Assembly: GCA_963580245.1 (NCBI GenBank)
Contig: CAUZJO010000109.1
Span: 1 to 16,271, forward strand
Length of the DNA stretch: 16,271 nt
Direction of reading: 5' to 3'
DNA from: CAUZJO01 sp963580245
GTDB taxonomy: Bacteria; Sumerlaeota; Sumerlaeia; MVZB01
Part shown: positions 1-7,364 of the stretch, piece by piece
Position numbering within the stretch: position 1 is the stretch's first letter
Layout of the letters: the number at the start of each line of letters is the position of its first letter
Program-made: the position numbers and the translations under genes
Notes under the pieces: model-generated
The model's input: the letters and a program-made list of their open reading frames with translations, nothing else
The model's database searches: none
What the model was told of the DNA's origin: nothing

Positions 1-114
1 GGCGGTTTTTAATTATCTTTTGCTGCGTCTGGCGCAAATCACGAGTCGAAAACGGATGCCTCTGGTTCACCCGAGTTCAGCTCTGATCGGCTGGGCTGCT
101 TGAGCAGGGCTTTT

Positions 115-192
115 TCAGGATCGACTAATCAGGATGTAATCATCATCATCAACCAGCAGCACTCGGATAAGGGCCTCATCCATCACAAGCAT
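115..192 (-). pseudogene. Relic of a response-regulator receiver domain (N-terminal 25 codons)
   Basis: The minus strand reads a 25-codon frame from ATG at 192 to TGA at 117-115. Its core IRVLLVDDDDYILI is the beta1 strand and acidic pocket that open CheY-like receiver domains. The family norm is about 120 residues with a phospho-acceptor Asp near residue 55 and a Lys near 105; both are absent, so it cannot work as a phosphorelay receiver. One frame over, just past the stop, lies a second short open stretch beginning KALLKQPSRSEL, possibly decayed continuation. No clear ribosome-binding site precedes the ATG. The receiver resemblance is strong for so short a piece, but chance cannot be excluded. 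Confidence 0.45.
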
Positions 193-278
193 CAATTTAC
201 CGGAAAACACCGGGGTTGAACAAGTCATACTGGTTCAAATCAAGCGGTCTGGCTTCCTTGACAGTCGTCGCTCATTTC

Positions 279-365
279 TCGTGCTCGTGCTCGTAATCGG
301 TCTTTTTATCGGGCCACAATCGAGGTGGAACGCCGTGATGGGCCCGATTACGAGCACGAGCACGA
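279..365. repeat. REP-like inverted repeat with 22-bp perfect arms
   Basis: Arms 279-300 and 344-365 are perfect reverse complements over 22 bp, separated by 43 nt. Each arm carries hexamer-like reiterations, the right one reading cgagcacgagcacga after gatta. The sequence is intergenic. The layout matches a repetitive extragenic palindrome or a small non-autonomous element. No T-run follows, so a rho-independent terminator is unlikely. Confidence 0.6.
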
Positions 366-420
366 ACGGAGACTTTGCATCGAAGCGCCGTTTACTCCCA
401 ATTCTGAATCACACCCCGGC

Positions 421-449
421 TTGACGGGCCCGGACTGATCCATTGCAAT
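421..449 (+). promoter_or_regulatory. Candidate sigma70-like promoter of argG
   Basis: TTGACG (421-426) and TGCAAT (444-449) are separated by 17 nt. They match the consensus at 5/6 and 4/6 positions. The predicted transcript would have a leader of about 107 nt that contains the hairpin at 483-522. Confidence 0.4.
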
Positions 450-482
450 CAAGCCGCGAGTGGTTCAAAATGGTCGGCTTCA

Positions 483-522
483 ATCAGCCTGGGGCTTCAA
501 ACTCAACCTGAAGCCCCCTGAT
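483..522 (+). promoter_or_regulatory. Stable hairpin in the argG leader
   Basis: GGGGCTTCA (491-499) pairs perfectly with TGAAGCCCC (509-517) around a 9-nt loop. The stem extends through ATCAG (483-487) with CTGAT (518-522), leaving a 3-nt bulge at 488-490, for 14 bp in all. No U-tract follows, so it is not a classical terminator. It ends about 40 nt before the argG start, where it could affect translation or message stability. Confidence 0.5.
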
Positions 523-533
523 CCGGGCCGGAT
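521..533. promoter_or_regulatory. 13-nt palindrome, possible operator, before argG
   Basis: ATCCGG (521-526) and CCGGAT (528-533) flank a single central G at 527. The site lies about 30 nt upstream of the argG ATG and overlaps the base of the leader hairpin by two bases. It does not resemble the AT-rich ARG box of ArgR. Confidence 0.25.
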
Positions 534-563
534 TGACCAGAGCAACGAGGGACCGCCGCCATT

Positions 564-1811
<1,248 letters not shown>

Positions 1812-1861
1812 CCCACCGGCGAGTTCTGGCTTTGGGGGGCGTTATCCTCGGGGCATGACGG

Positions 1862-2914
1862 TCAGCCGACGTGGGCGGCGGCGGCGCGCAGTTCCCTGAA
1901 CCCGATCAGTCGGGACGCATTCTCGTCCCACAGGGCCAGGCGGAAGAGTCGCCAGGTGTCTCCGAACTTGATGCGCGTGGCGCGTTGGAGTTTCGGGTTG
2001 GCGGCGAGGCAGGCCTCCAGCTTGTAGTTCGGGATTAGGCTGCTGAGGTGGTGGACGTGGTGGAACCCGATGTTGGCCGTCATCCACTGGAGCGGCTTGG
2101 GTAGGTCCAGGTGCGAGCTGCCGTGGAGCGAGGCGTCGAAGAAGTCCCAGTCCTCGTGCTGATGCCAGTACGTGTCCTCGAACTGATGCTGCACGTAGAA
2201 AAGCCACACGCCGATCGAAGAGGCCAGGACGGTTACGGGTATCTGGACCAAGAGGAAGCTTTTGATGCCGATCGTCAGCACCATCAGCGCGACGATGCCG
2301 ACCAGCCACGCGTTGGTCCACCACACGCTCGCCCATGCCCGGTCCCAGGAACGGGGGACGTCCCAGGGGTAGCGGTGCTTGACGAGAAAGTGGAACGACG
2401 GGCCGATGCCGAGCATAATGAGCGGGTTGCGGTAGACGCGATAGGCGAGCCGTCGGAGGGGAGAAAGGGCAAGATATTCACGCACGGTGAGCGTCTTAAT
2501 GTCTCCGAAGCCGCGGAAACCGAGGTCGCCGGAGTGTGAGTGGTGATGCGCATGGGTCCTGCGCCAGTAATCGTACGGGATCAGCGTGATGACGCCGATG
2601 CAGAAGCCGACCCAATCGCGCGCCCGGCGCGAGCGAAAGTACGACCCGTGTCCGCAGTCGTGTTGAATCATGAAAAGGCGGATCAAGAAGCCGGCGGTCG
2701 GGATCGCGAGCGCGAGGGTCAGCGCATAGCTCACCTTCAGGCTCCACAGCATCGCGGCCCAGAGCAGCACGAAGCAGACCGCCGAGATCGTGAGCTGCCC
2801 GACGCTGCGGCGAGTGTCCGCTCCCCGATAGGGGCCGGCCATCCGCTTACAAAGCTCGGCGAGGGCCAGCTCTTCAGAGGTGGTGGGGGAAGGGGCGGGG
2901 GCGGTCACGGTCAT
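1862..2914 (-). CDS. Membrane fatty acid desaturase (DesA / delta-12 type)
   Basis: Integral-membrane di-iron enzyme that introduces a cis double bond into acyl chains of membrane lipids with O2 and a reductant. All three histidine boxes of the family are present in this 350-residue protein: HDCGH at 85-89, HAHHH at 121-125 and HHVHH at 285-289. Hydrophobic spans lie at about 42-80, 102-113 and 201-240. The C-terminal IPNYKLEACLAANP stretch after box 3 is typical of bacterial delta-12/omega-3-like desaturases. The start at 2914 is chosen because AAGGAG lies 10 nt upstream; in-frame ATGs farther out (2938, 3052) lack a ribosome-binding site. It appears monocistronic. Regiospecificity cannot be read from sequence. 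Confidence 0.93.
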   Translation of the reverse strand: MTVTAPAPSPTTSEELALAELCKRMAGPYRGADTRRSVGQLTISAVCFVLLWAAMLWSLKVSYALTLALAIPTAGFLIRLFMIQHDCGHGSYFRSRRARDWVGFCIGVITLIPYDYWRRTHAHHHSHSGDLGFRGFGDIKTLTVREYLALSPLRRLAYRVYRNPLIMLGIGPSFHFLVKHRYPWDVPRSWDRAWASVWWTNAWLVGIVALMVLTIGIKSFLLVQIPVTVLASSIGVWLFYVQHQFEDTYWHQHEDWDFFDASLHGSSHLDLPKPLQWMTANIGFHHVHHLSSLIPNYKLEACLAANPKLQRATRIKFGDTWRLFRLALWDENASRLIGFRELRAAAAHVG

Positions 2915-2997
2915 CGATATCTTTCTCCTTGTTTCCATGCTTTTCAGCGTCGGGGAGGGGGTTGAGCCTCGATACTCTCTAACTTTCCCCCTGATTT

Positions 2998-3013
2998 GCC
3001 GGGTTCCCCCGGC
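2998..3013. promoter_or_regulatory. Small perfect hairpin upstream of the desaturase
   Basis: GCCGGG (2998-3003) and CCCGGC (3008-3013) pair perfectly around a TTCC tetraloop. It lies about 85 nt upstream of the desaturase start, within its presumed leader or promoter region. Its function is unknown. Confidence 0.3.
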
Positions 3014-3439
3014 GACCATACGATCCGATTCACGATGATCTTGGTCGAGCAAGGCCTTTGATTTTCAAGTCGGGTCCTTTTCACGTTATTGCGGACCCCC
3101 GGCTCCCGGATGGCCCAAATATCGAGACCAACCTGGAGCAAGCACTCCGCTAATGGATGTCAAACGGGATGGTCGAGTCAGGCGGTTGACGATTTCTACT
3201 CTTCGGGCACCCTGCCCCGCAGCTCCCGCGGCAACCCTGTCCTATCGGTCATGGCATCCTTTTTTACGCATTCTGCTACTCACCCGCCGTTTGCCCCGAG
3301 GGAAGGGGAAACGGTCATCGGCGCATGCCGGCAAGGTACACCCCCCAACCGCGAGCCATACTCGTTCCCCCTGAGCCGGTCGTCAAGGGATTTTTGAGGA
3401 ATCGGGCAACGGCTGGGCGCGCGCCGTCCCGCCCGGCGG

Positions 3440-3468
3440 TTGACGAAGCCATGCAAACGCGGTTTACT
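3440..3468 (+). promoter_or_regulatory. Candidate sigma70-like promoter of ruvB
   Basis: TTGACG (3440-3445) and TTTACT (3463-3468) are separated by exactly 17 nt, matching consensus at 5/6 and 4/6 positions. A start site near 3474 would give a leader of roughly 87 nt that begins with the stem at 3472-3504. Confidence 0.4.
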
Positions 3469-3471
3469 GAA

Positions 3472-3504
3472 GGGGTGGGTAGCGGGTTCACTTGTTCCCA
3501 CCCC
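3472..3504 (+). promoter_or_regulatory. GC-rich stem at the 5' end of the ruvB leader
   Basis: GGGGTGGG (3472-3479) is perfectly complementary to CCCACCCC (3497-3504), with a 17-nt loop. It starts a few bases after the candidate -10 box. Only a TTTT run follows at a distance, so it is more likely a message-stabilising 5' stem or a protein-binding site than a terminator. Confidence 0.35.
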
Positions 3505-3560
3505 GGCGGATTTTGCTGACTGGCTGGCAAATGGGACGGAAATTGGAGAAAGACGGGGTG

Positions 3561-4565
3561 ATGTCGAGCTTTGCGGCCGAGGAGGACGTCGTCGACGAGC
3601 GGTCGCTGCGACCGGCCAGCACGCGGGAATTCGTGGGCCAGCGCGATCTGATCGAGCAATTGGGCCTGGCGATCGAAGCGGCGCGCGGGCGCGCGGAAGC
3701 ACTGGACCATGTGCTCCTGTTCGGCCCGCCGGGGTTGGGCAAGACGACCCTGGCCAACATCATCGCCACCGAGATGGGCGCGTCGATCAAGTCGACCTCG
3801 GGGCCGCTGCTCGAGCGCAAGGACGACCTGGCGGCGATCCTGACCGACCTCAACGAGGGTGACGTCTTCTTCATCGACGAAATCCACCGCCTGCCGCGGA
3901 TCGTCGAGGAGTGCCTCTACCCCGCGATGGAGGACTACAAGATTGATATCCTGATCGGCGAGGGGGCGCACGCCAAGTCGATCAAGCTGGACCTGCCGCG
4001 CTTCACGCTGGTGGGGGCGACCACGCGCACCGGCATGATCAGCGCCCCGATGCGCTCGCGTTTCGGCATGCTGCACCGGCTGCAATTCTACAACCACGAA
4101 GAGATGGAACACATCATCACGCGCTCGGCGGGCATCCTGGCGGTCGAGATCGCGGCCGAGGGAGCGTCCGAAATCGCCCAGCGCAGCCGGGGGACGCCGC
4201 GCATCGCCAATCGCCTCCTGCGCCGCGTGCGCGACTGGGCCCAGGTGCGCGGCGACGGACGCCTCACGCTCGATGCCTCGCGCAAGGCACTCGGGTTGAT
4301 CCAGGTCGACGAGCGCGGGCTGGACCCCATGGACCGCATGCTGCTCGACGCGCTGATCAACAAGTTCAACGGCGGCCCGGTTGGGCTCAACACGCTGGCC
4401 ATCGCCGTGGGCGAGGACGAGGACACCCTGCTCGACGTCTTCGAGCCCTACCTGATCCAAATCGGCTTCCTTAAACGCACCACCCGCGGCCGCGTCGCCA
4501 CCCCTCACGCCTACGAACACCTGGGAGTCCACCTTCCCGAGAGGATGCAGGCGGAATTCCCTTGA
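3561..4565 (+). CDS. ruvB: Holliday junction branch-migration DNA helicase RuvB
   Basis: AAA+ motor that, with RuvA, drives branch migration of Holliday junctions during recombinational repair. The 334-residue protein has normal length. It shows the N-terminal RPAS..EFVGQ motif (17-27), Walker A GPPGLGKT (55-62), Walker B FFIDEIHRL (103-111), the sensor-1 region LVGATTRTGM (150-159), the arginine-finger segment APMRSRFG (162-169), sensor-2 GTPRIANRLLRRVRD (211-225), and the winged-helix end with GPVGLNTLA and KRTTRGRVAT (305-314). The ATG at 3561 fits the family N terminus and has GGAG 12 nt upstream; frames opening earlier (3492, 3531) would add an atypical extension. ruvA and ruvC are not nearby. 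Expression is probably from the 3440-3468 promoter. Confidence 0.97.
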   Translation: MSSFAAEEDVVDERSLRPASTREFVGQRDLIEQLGLAIEAARGRAEALDHVLLFGPPGLGKTTLANIIATEMGASIKSTSGPLLERKDDLAAILTDLNEGDVFFIDEIHRLPRIVEECLYPAMEDYKIDILIGEGAHAKSIKLDLPRFTLVGATTRTGMISAPMRSRFGMLHRLQFYNHEEMEHIITRSAGILAVEIAAEGASEIAQRSRGTPRIANRLLRRVRDWAQVRGDGRLTLDASRKALGLIQVDERGLDPMDRMLLDALINKFNGGPVGLNTLAIAVGEDEDTLLDVFEPYLIQIGFLKRTTRGRVATPHAYEHLGVHLPERMQAEFP

Positions 4566-4791
4566 TCAGGCGTCTTCTTAGGTCGTCCCTTGCCTTCGGC
4601 CCTCACGCCTCTCGATGCCCATTTAAGTTCCGACTGTGAAAGGCTGATAAAGTCTGACAGGAAAAGTGCGTCCAAGAGTCCGTTGGGGCGGAAATCGGCA
4701 AAGCACCAGGGCCTTGTGATCCATCGATGCGCACCATTCGTCGGTCATTCTCACGATCGCCGGACCGGACACCAACTTGCGAGAGGCAACC

Positions 4792-5337
4792 ATGGAACGA
4801 GGGCTGACCATACAAATTCGCGACCACGACCCGATGACGATCTTGAATCTGTCGGGGCATCTGTTCCAGCTGGAGGTCTACAAGCTCAAGACGCAGGTCA
4901 AGGATTCGCTCAAGGCGAGCCGGCGTTACATTATCCTGAGCCTGTCCCAGACCGAGTTTGTCGATAGCGCGGGTCTGGGGATGATGGGCATGTTGCGGGA
5001 GCAGTGCGACGATTTCAAGGCGACGCTCGCGATCATTCTGCCCCAACATCGAGCCGTCCGCGCCACCCTGACCAAGTCCCAAATCGATCAAATCATACCC
5101 TGCTACGAGAACCTGGAAACAGCCATCGAAGACTTCTCACGCAAGTATGGTCTGACGGACCCACGCTCCGAGATCGAAAGCCGGTGCACAACCGACCCGG
5201 CCGGCGTCGAGACGATGATCGAGAAGCTCGGGGAAAACCTGGCCGCCCGACTCGAGGCGATCGAACGACGGCTGCTTGACATCGAATCACACCTGAAACC
5301 CAACGCCGGCCGATCCTCCAACCGCGACGCCGCCTGA
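4792..5337 (+). CDS. STAS-domain protein (anti-anti-sigma factor type) with C-terminal coiled coil
   Basis: The protein has 181 residues. Residues 5-115 form a STAS domain: an N-terminal beta strand, then ILNLSGHLFQLEV, LSLSQTEFVDSAGLGMM (50-65) and a C-terminal helix. The conserved D58-S59 in FVDSAGLG is the position phosphorylated by SpoIIAB/RsbW-type kinases in partner-switching antagonists. Residues 139-168 (IEKLGENLAARLEAIERRLL..) look like an amphipathic coiled coil absent from minimal SpoIIAA, so an extra partner or dimerisation is inferred. The ATG at 4792 is preferred over the upstream TTG at 4777 because GAGAGG lies about 7 nt before it. No cognate kinase, phosphatase or sigma factor is in the window. 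It is separated from ruvB by about 226 bp. Confidence 0.85.
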   Translation: MERGLTIQIRDHDPMTILNLSGHLFQLEVYKLKTQVKDSLKASRRYIILSLSQTEFVDSAGLGMMGMLREQCDDFKATLAIILPQHRAVRATLTKSQIDQIIPCYENLETAIEDFSRKYGLTDPRSEIESRCTTDPAGVETMIEKLGENLAARLEAIERRLLDIESHLKPNAGRSSNRDAA

Positions 5338-5388
5338 AAGCGAATCAGCAACTTACCCTGTTGCTCCGCTTTGGCCTGAGCGCAGCGT

Positions 5389-6612
5389 TTACTCGCCCTG
5401 AAGCTCGCGCAGCCAGCTTCTGACTTCCGACACACGCGGGCCGCCCAGCTCGACGTATTGATTGAAACAACGCAACGCCGTCTCTTTATCGCCATCGATG
5501 TCGCTGGCGAGAATCCCGCGGTTCAGGTACGCGTTGGCGTATTGGGGATCCAGCTTGATGATCTGATCGAACATCGCGGCGGCGTTGTCAAAATCCTTGG
5601 CCTGTATCGAGATGAAGCCCAGGTTATTGTAGGCTTCCACGTAATAGGGATCGATATCCAGCGCGCGTCGATACCGTTCGGTGGCCCGTTCGGGTTGTTC
5701 GAGGGCCAGGAAGTAGTTACCCAATTTCAATTGGGGCCGTGGTGAACCGGGAAACTCCTCCTCCGCGCGCTCATAGTGGTAACGCGCTTGCGGATGCCGT
5801 TCCGCGCTCATCATCATGTCGCCGACCTTGAGCCGCGCGGCGATCTTCGTCGGATCGGCGTCGAAGGCCCGTTGGTACTCTTCGGCCGCCCGGTCGTATT
5901 GATGGCGCCGTTCCATCTGCTCGGCCTGGCTGAAGTGATACGGATAGGACCCGAGAACGATGTTCTGGGTCGTGGCGTAGACGGGATCGGTCGCCGAGGG
6001 CAGCCGGCCTTGGCCCTCGCGGGGCTCGAACAGGACGGCCTGCACCTCGGCCTCGGTCGGCATGCGGCGCGCGGACGCTTCGGCGATCATCTGTTCGCGC
6101 CGGCGCCGGATTCGCTCGGGGTCGGGGAGTTCCTCGGTTGCTTCGGCGAGGGGAATTTCCTCGGCGACGGTCAGTTCCACTTCTCGGGCCTGCTGGGCGG
6201 CCAGCGCCAGGTCCCCCTCGGTGGGTTCGTAGTCCGGCGGCGTGTAGCCGATCGCCAGCATCGCGAACTTGGCTTCCTGGTAGTCGGGGGCCAGAACCAG
6301 GGCCTGCTGATAAGCCGTGGCGGCCTGCGGGTATTTCGCCTCGAACTCGAATAGCCGTCCCATCTGGAAAAAGGCCGCCGGGCTGTCATAAACCGTCGCG
6401 GCGCGGTTGTAGCGTTCCAGCGCCAACAGCCGCGAACCTTCGACCTCGAAGCGCTTGCCTTCGTCAATCAGCTTGAATGACTTCTCGCGAACCTGATACT
6501 GCTGGCGGCGCACCTTGACCGCAGGCGTGCAACCCAACACGGCAACACCCACCCAGCCGATCAGGACGAGCGTTCCCACGCCGATCCGGCGCCGTCGCCA
6601 AGCCGAAGTCAT
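5389..6612 (-). CDS. TPR-repeat lipoprotein
   Basis: The 407-residue protein has a basic N terminus (WRRRR), a hydrophobic segment at about 11-27 and a lipobox-like VLGC with Cys28, so it is predicted to be a membrane-anchored lipoprotein. One or two TPR units occupy about 57-112. A charged Glu/Arg-rich linker spans about 130-215. Around five TPRs follow: 224-254, 257-290, 291-322, 325-356 and 359-391, with typical repeats such as YVEAYNNLGFISIQAKDFDN. TPR arrays mediate protein-protein contacts; the partner is unknown. The ATG at 6612 directly abuts the TAG of the upstream lipoprotein gene and has AGGAAGGG 6 nt before it, so the two genes are almost certainly one operon with translational coupling. 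An envelope scaffold role is inference. Confidence 0.85.
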   Translation of the reverse strand: MTSAWRRRRIGVGTLVLIGWVGVAVLGCTPAVKVRRQQYQVREKSFKLIDEGKRFEVEGSRLLALERYNRAATVYDSPAAFFQMGRLFEFEAKYPQAATAYQQALVLAPDYQEAKFAMLAIGYTPPDYEPTEGDLALAAQQAREVELTVAEEIPLAEATEELPDPERIRRRREQMIAEASARRMPTEAEVQAVLFEPREGQGRLPSATDPVYATTQNIVLGSYPYHFSQAEQMERRHQYDRAAEEYQRAFDADPTKIAARLKVGDMMMSAERHPQARYHYERAEEEFPGSPRPQLKLGNYFLALEQPERATERYRRALDIDPYYVEAYNNLGFISIQAKDFDNAAAMFDQIIKLDPQYANAYLNRGILASDIDGDKETALRCFNQYVELGGPRVSEVRSWLRELQGE

Positions 6613-7257
6613 CTAGTGCCCTTCCTGGGATTGGACGATTTGTCCGTTGGCCAAATAAAAATCCTCGAACCACGGGAAGAAGACGCTCTGGTAAACGAGT
6701 TCATCCACGCGGTTGCCCGAGTCGGTCTGAGAAGACCGATGACGGTCCGGATAGCCGCGTTGAATGAGGATCCGCTCATAATCGGTAACGGGACCGTCGT
6801 AAACCAACATGCCGCCCACGAACTGGAACATCCGGTCCTCGTCCATGTAGAGCCACTCGTCCACTCGTTCTCCAAGAAGCGAGCGGAAGGACTTGCGCAC
6901 CCAGTCCGGCTTGCCCCATTCCTTGGCAATCACAAACTCATCGGTCTCGGGCACCAGCACCATGTCCCCCACGGGCCGGAGCGCGCCGTGGAAGACCAAC
7001 GCATAGCGCTCCTCGCCGTCCGAGGCCAATTCTCTAGGCGCGCGATAGGCGTCGCGGGTGAAATGATGGAGGAAATCGCGTTTTGGATGCTGGTCGATCC
7101 GTTTTCGCGCCTGGACGTTCCCTTCTTCATCGATCCGCTCGGTAAACCGGGCGTCGGTCCTGGCGCAGCCGATCAGAGCCAGTCCGGCGAGGATGGCTGT
7201 CAGACCCGGCAGCAGGGGTCTGAGTCGATGGCACTTTTGGTGCGTGGGGCTGAGCAT
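6613..7257 (-). CDS. Uncharacterised lipoprotein, first gene of operon with the TPR lipoprotein
   Basis: The 214-residue protein begins with a signal peptide: charged start, then LLPGLTAILAGLALIGC with a lipobox Cys at residue 31. The mature part is soluble-looking, with many aromatic and acidic residues, for example GKPDWVRKSFRSLLGERVDEWLY and FPWFEDFYLANGQIV. I do not recognise a family. The start at 7257 is chosen because it gives a compact signal peptide and has GGGAG 9 nt upstream; the same frame stays open to 7386 but would overlap the divergent folC start. The TAG stop at 6613-6615 is immediately followed by the ATG of the TPR lipoprotein. A shared role in the cell envelope is inferred from co-localisation and operon structure. 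Confidence 0.8.
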   Translation of the reverse strand: MLSPTHQKCHRLRPLLPGLTAILAGLALIGCARTDARFTERIDEEGNVQARKRIDQHPKRDFLHHFTRDAYRAPRELASDGEERYALVFHGALRPVGDMVLVPETDEFVIAKEWGKPDWVRKSFRSLLGERVDEWLYMDEDRMFQFVGGMLVYDGPVTDYERILIQRGYPDRHRSSQTDSGNRVDELVYQSVFFPWFEDFYLANGQIVQSQEGH

Positions 7258-7335
7258 TGCATTTTGCTCCCTTTCGGGCGAAAATCTCTCGTCGGACCGT
7301 TGTTGGCCCGATCGTGTCACCCTTCCCTCTGCTCC

Positions 7336-7364
7336 AATATTCGGTATCATCGAGGCCGTGTCAA
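7336..7364 (-). promoter_or_regulatory. Candidate promoter of the two-lipoprotein operon
   Basis: On the minus strand a perfect TTGACA (7364-7359) is followed after 17 nt by AATATT (7341-7336), a 4/6 match to the -10 consensus. The -35 box abuts the presumed GTG start of the divergent folC at 7365, so initiation in one direction may interfere with the other. Confidence 0.5.

Larger units (their letters stand above)
193..563. other. Non-coding region upstream of argG
   Basis: No convincing protein-coding gene is visible here on either strand. The stretch holds a long inverted repeat (279-365), a candidate sigma70-like promoter (421-449), a bulged hairpin (483-522) and a 13-nt palindrome (521-533), all upstream of argG. 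Confidence 0.5.
2915..3560. other. Long non-coding region between desaturase and ruvB
   Basis: About 645 bp separate two divergent genes. Short overlapping frames occur on both strands, but none shows a recognisable motif together with a ribosome-binding site. It contains a hairpin on the desaturase side (2998-3013), a candidate ruvB promoter (3440-3468) and a ruvB-leader stem (3472-3504). A T-run occurs near 3261-3266 without a good preceding hairpin. No RNA gene was recognised. Confidence 0.5.

Noticed and set aside
279..365. CRISPR-like repeat-spacer unit
   Set aside because: The two arms are inverted, not direct, and there are only two; no cas gene is nearby.
3315..4532. Minus-strand open frame of about 405 codons opposite ruvB
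   Set aside because: It mirrors the ruvB codons and has no recognisable domain; ruvB on the plus strand carries every family motif.
4590..4967. Plus-strand frame of 125 codons overlapping the start of the STAS gene
   Set aside because: It has no motif or good ribosome-binding site, and most of it overlaps the well-supported STAS frame or its leader.
5346..5366. AGCAAC/GTTGCT hairpin between the STAS gene and the TPR gene as a bidirectional terminator
   Set aside because: The 6-bp stem has a 7-nt loop and no T-run on either side; too weak to call.
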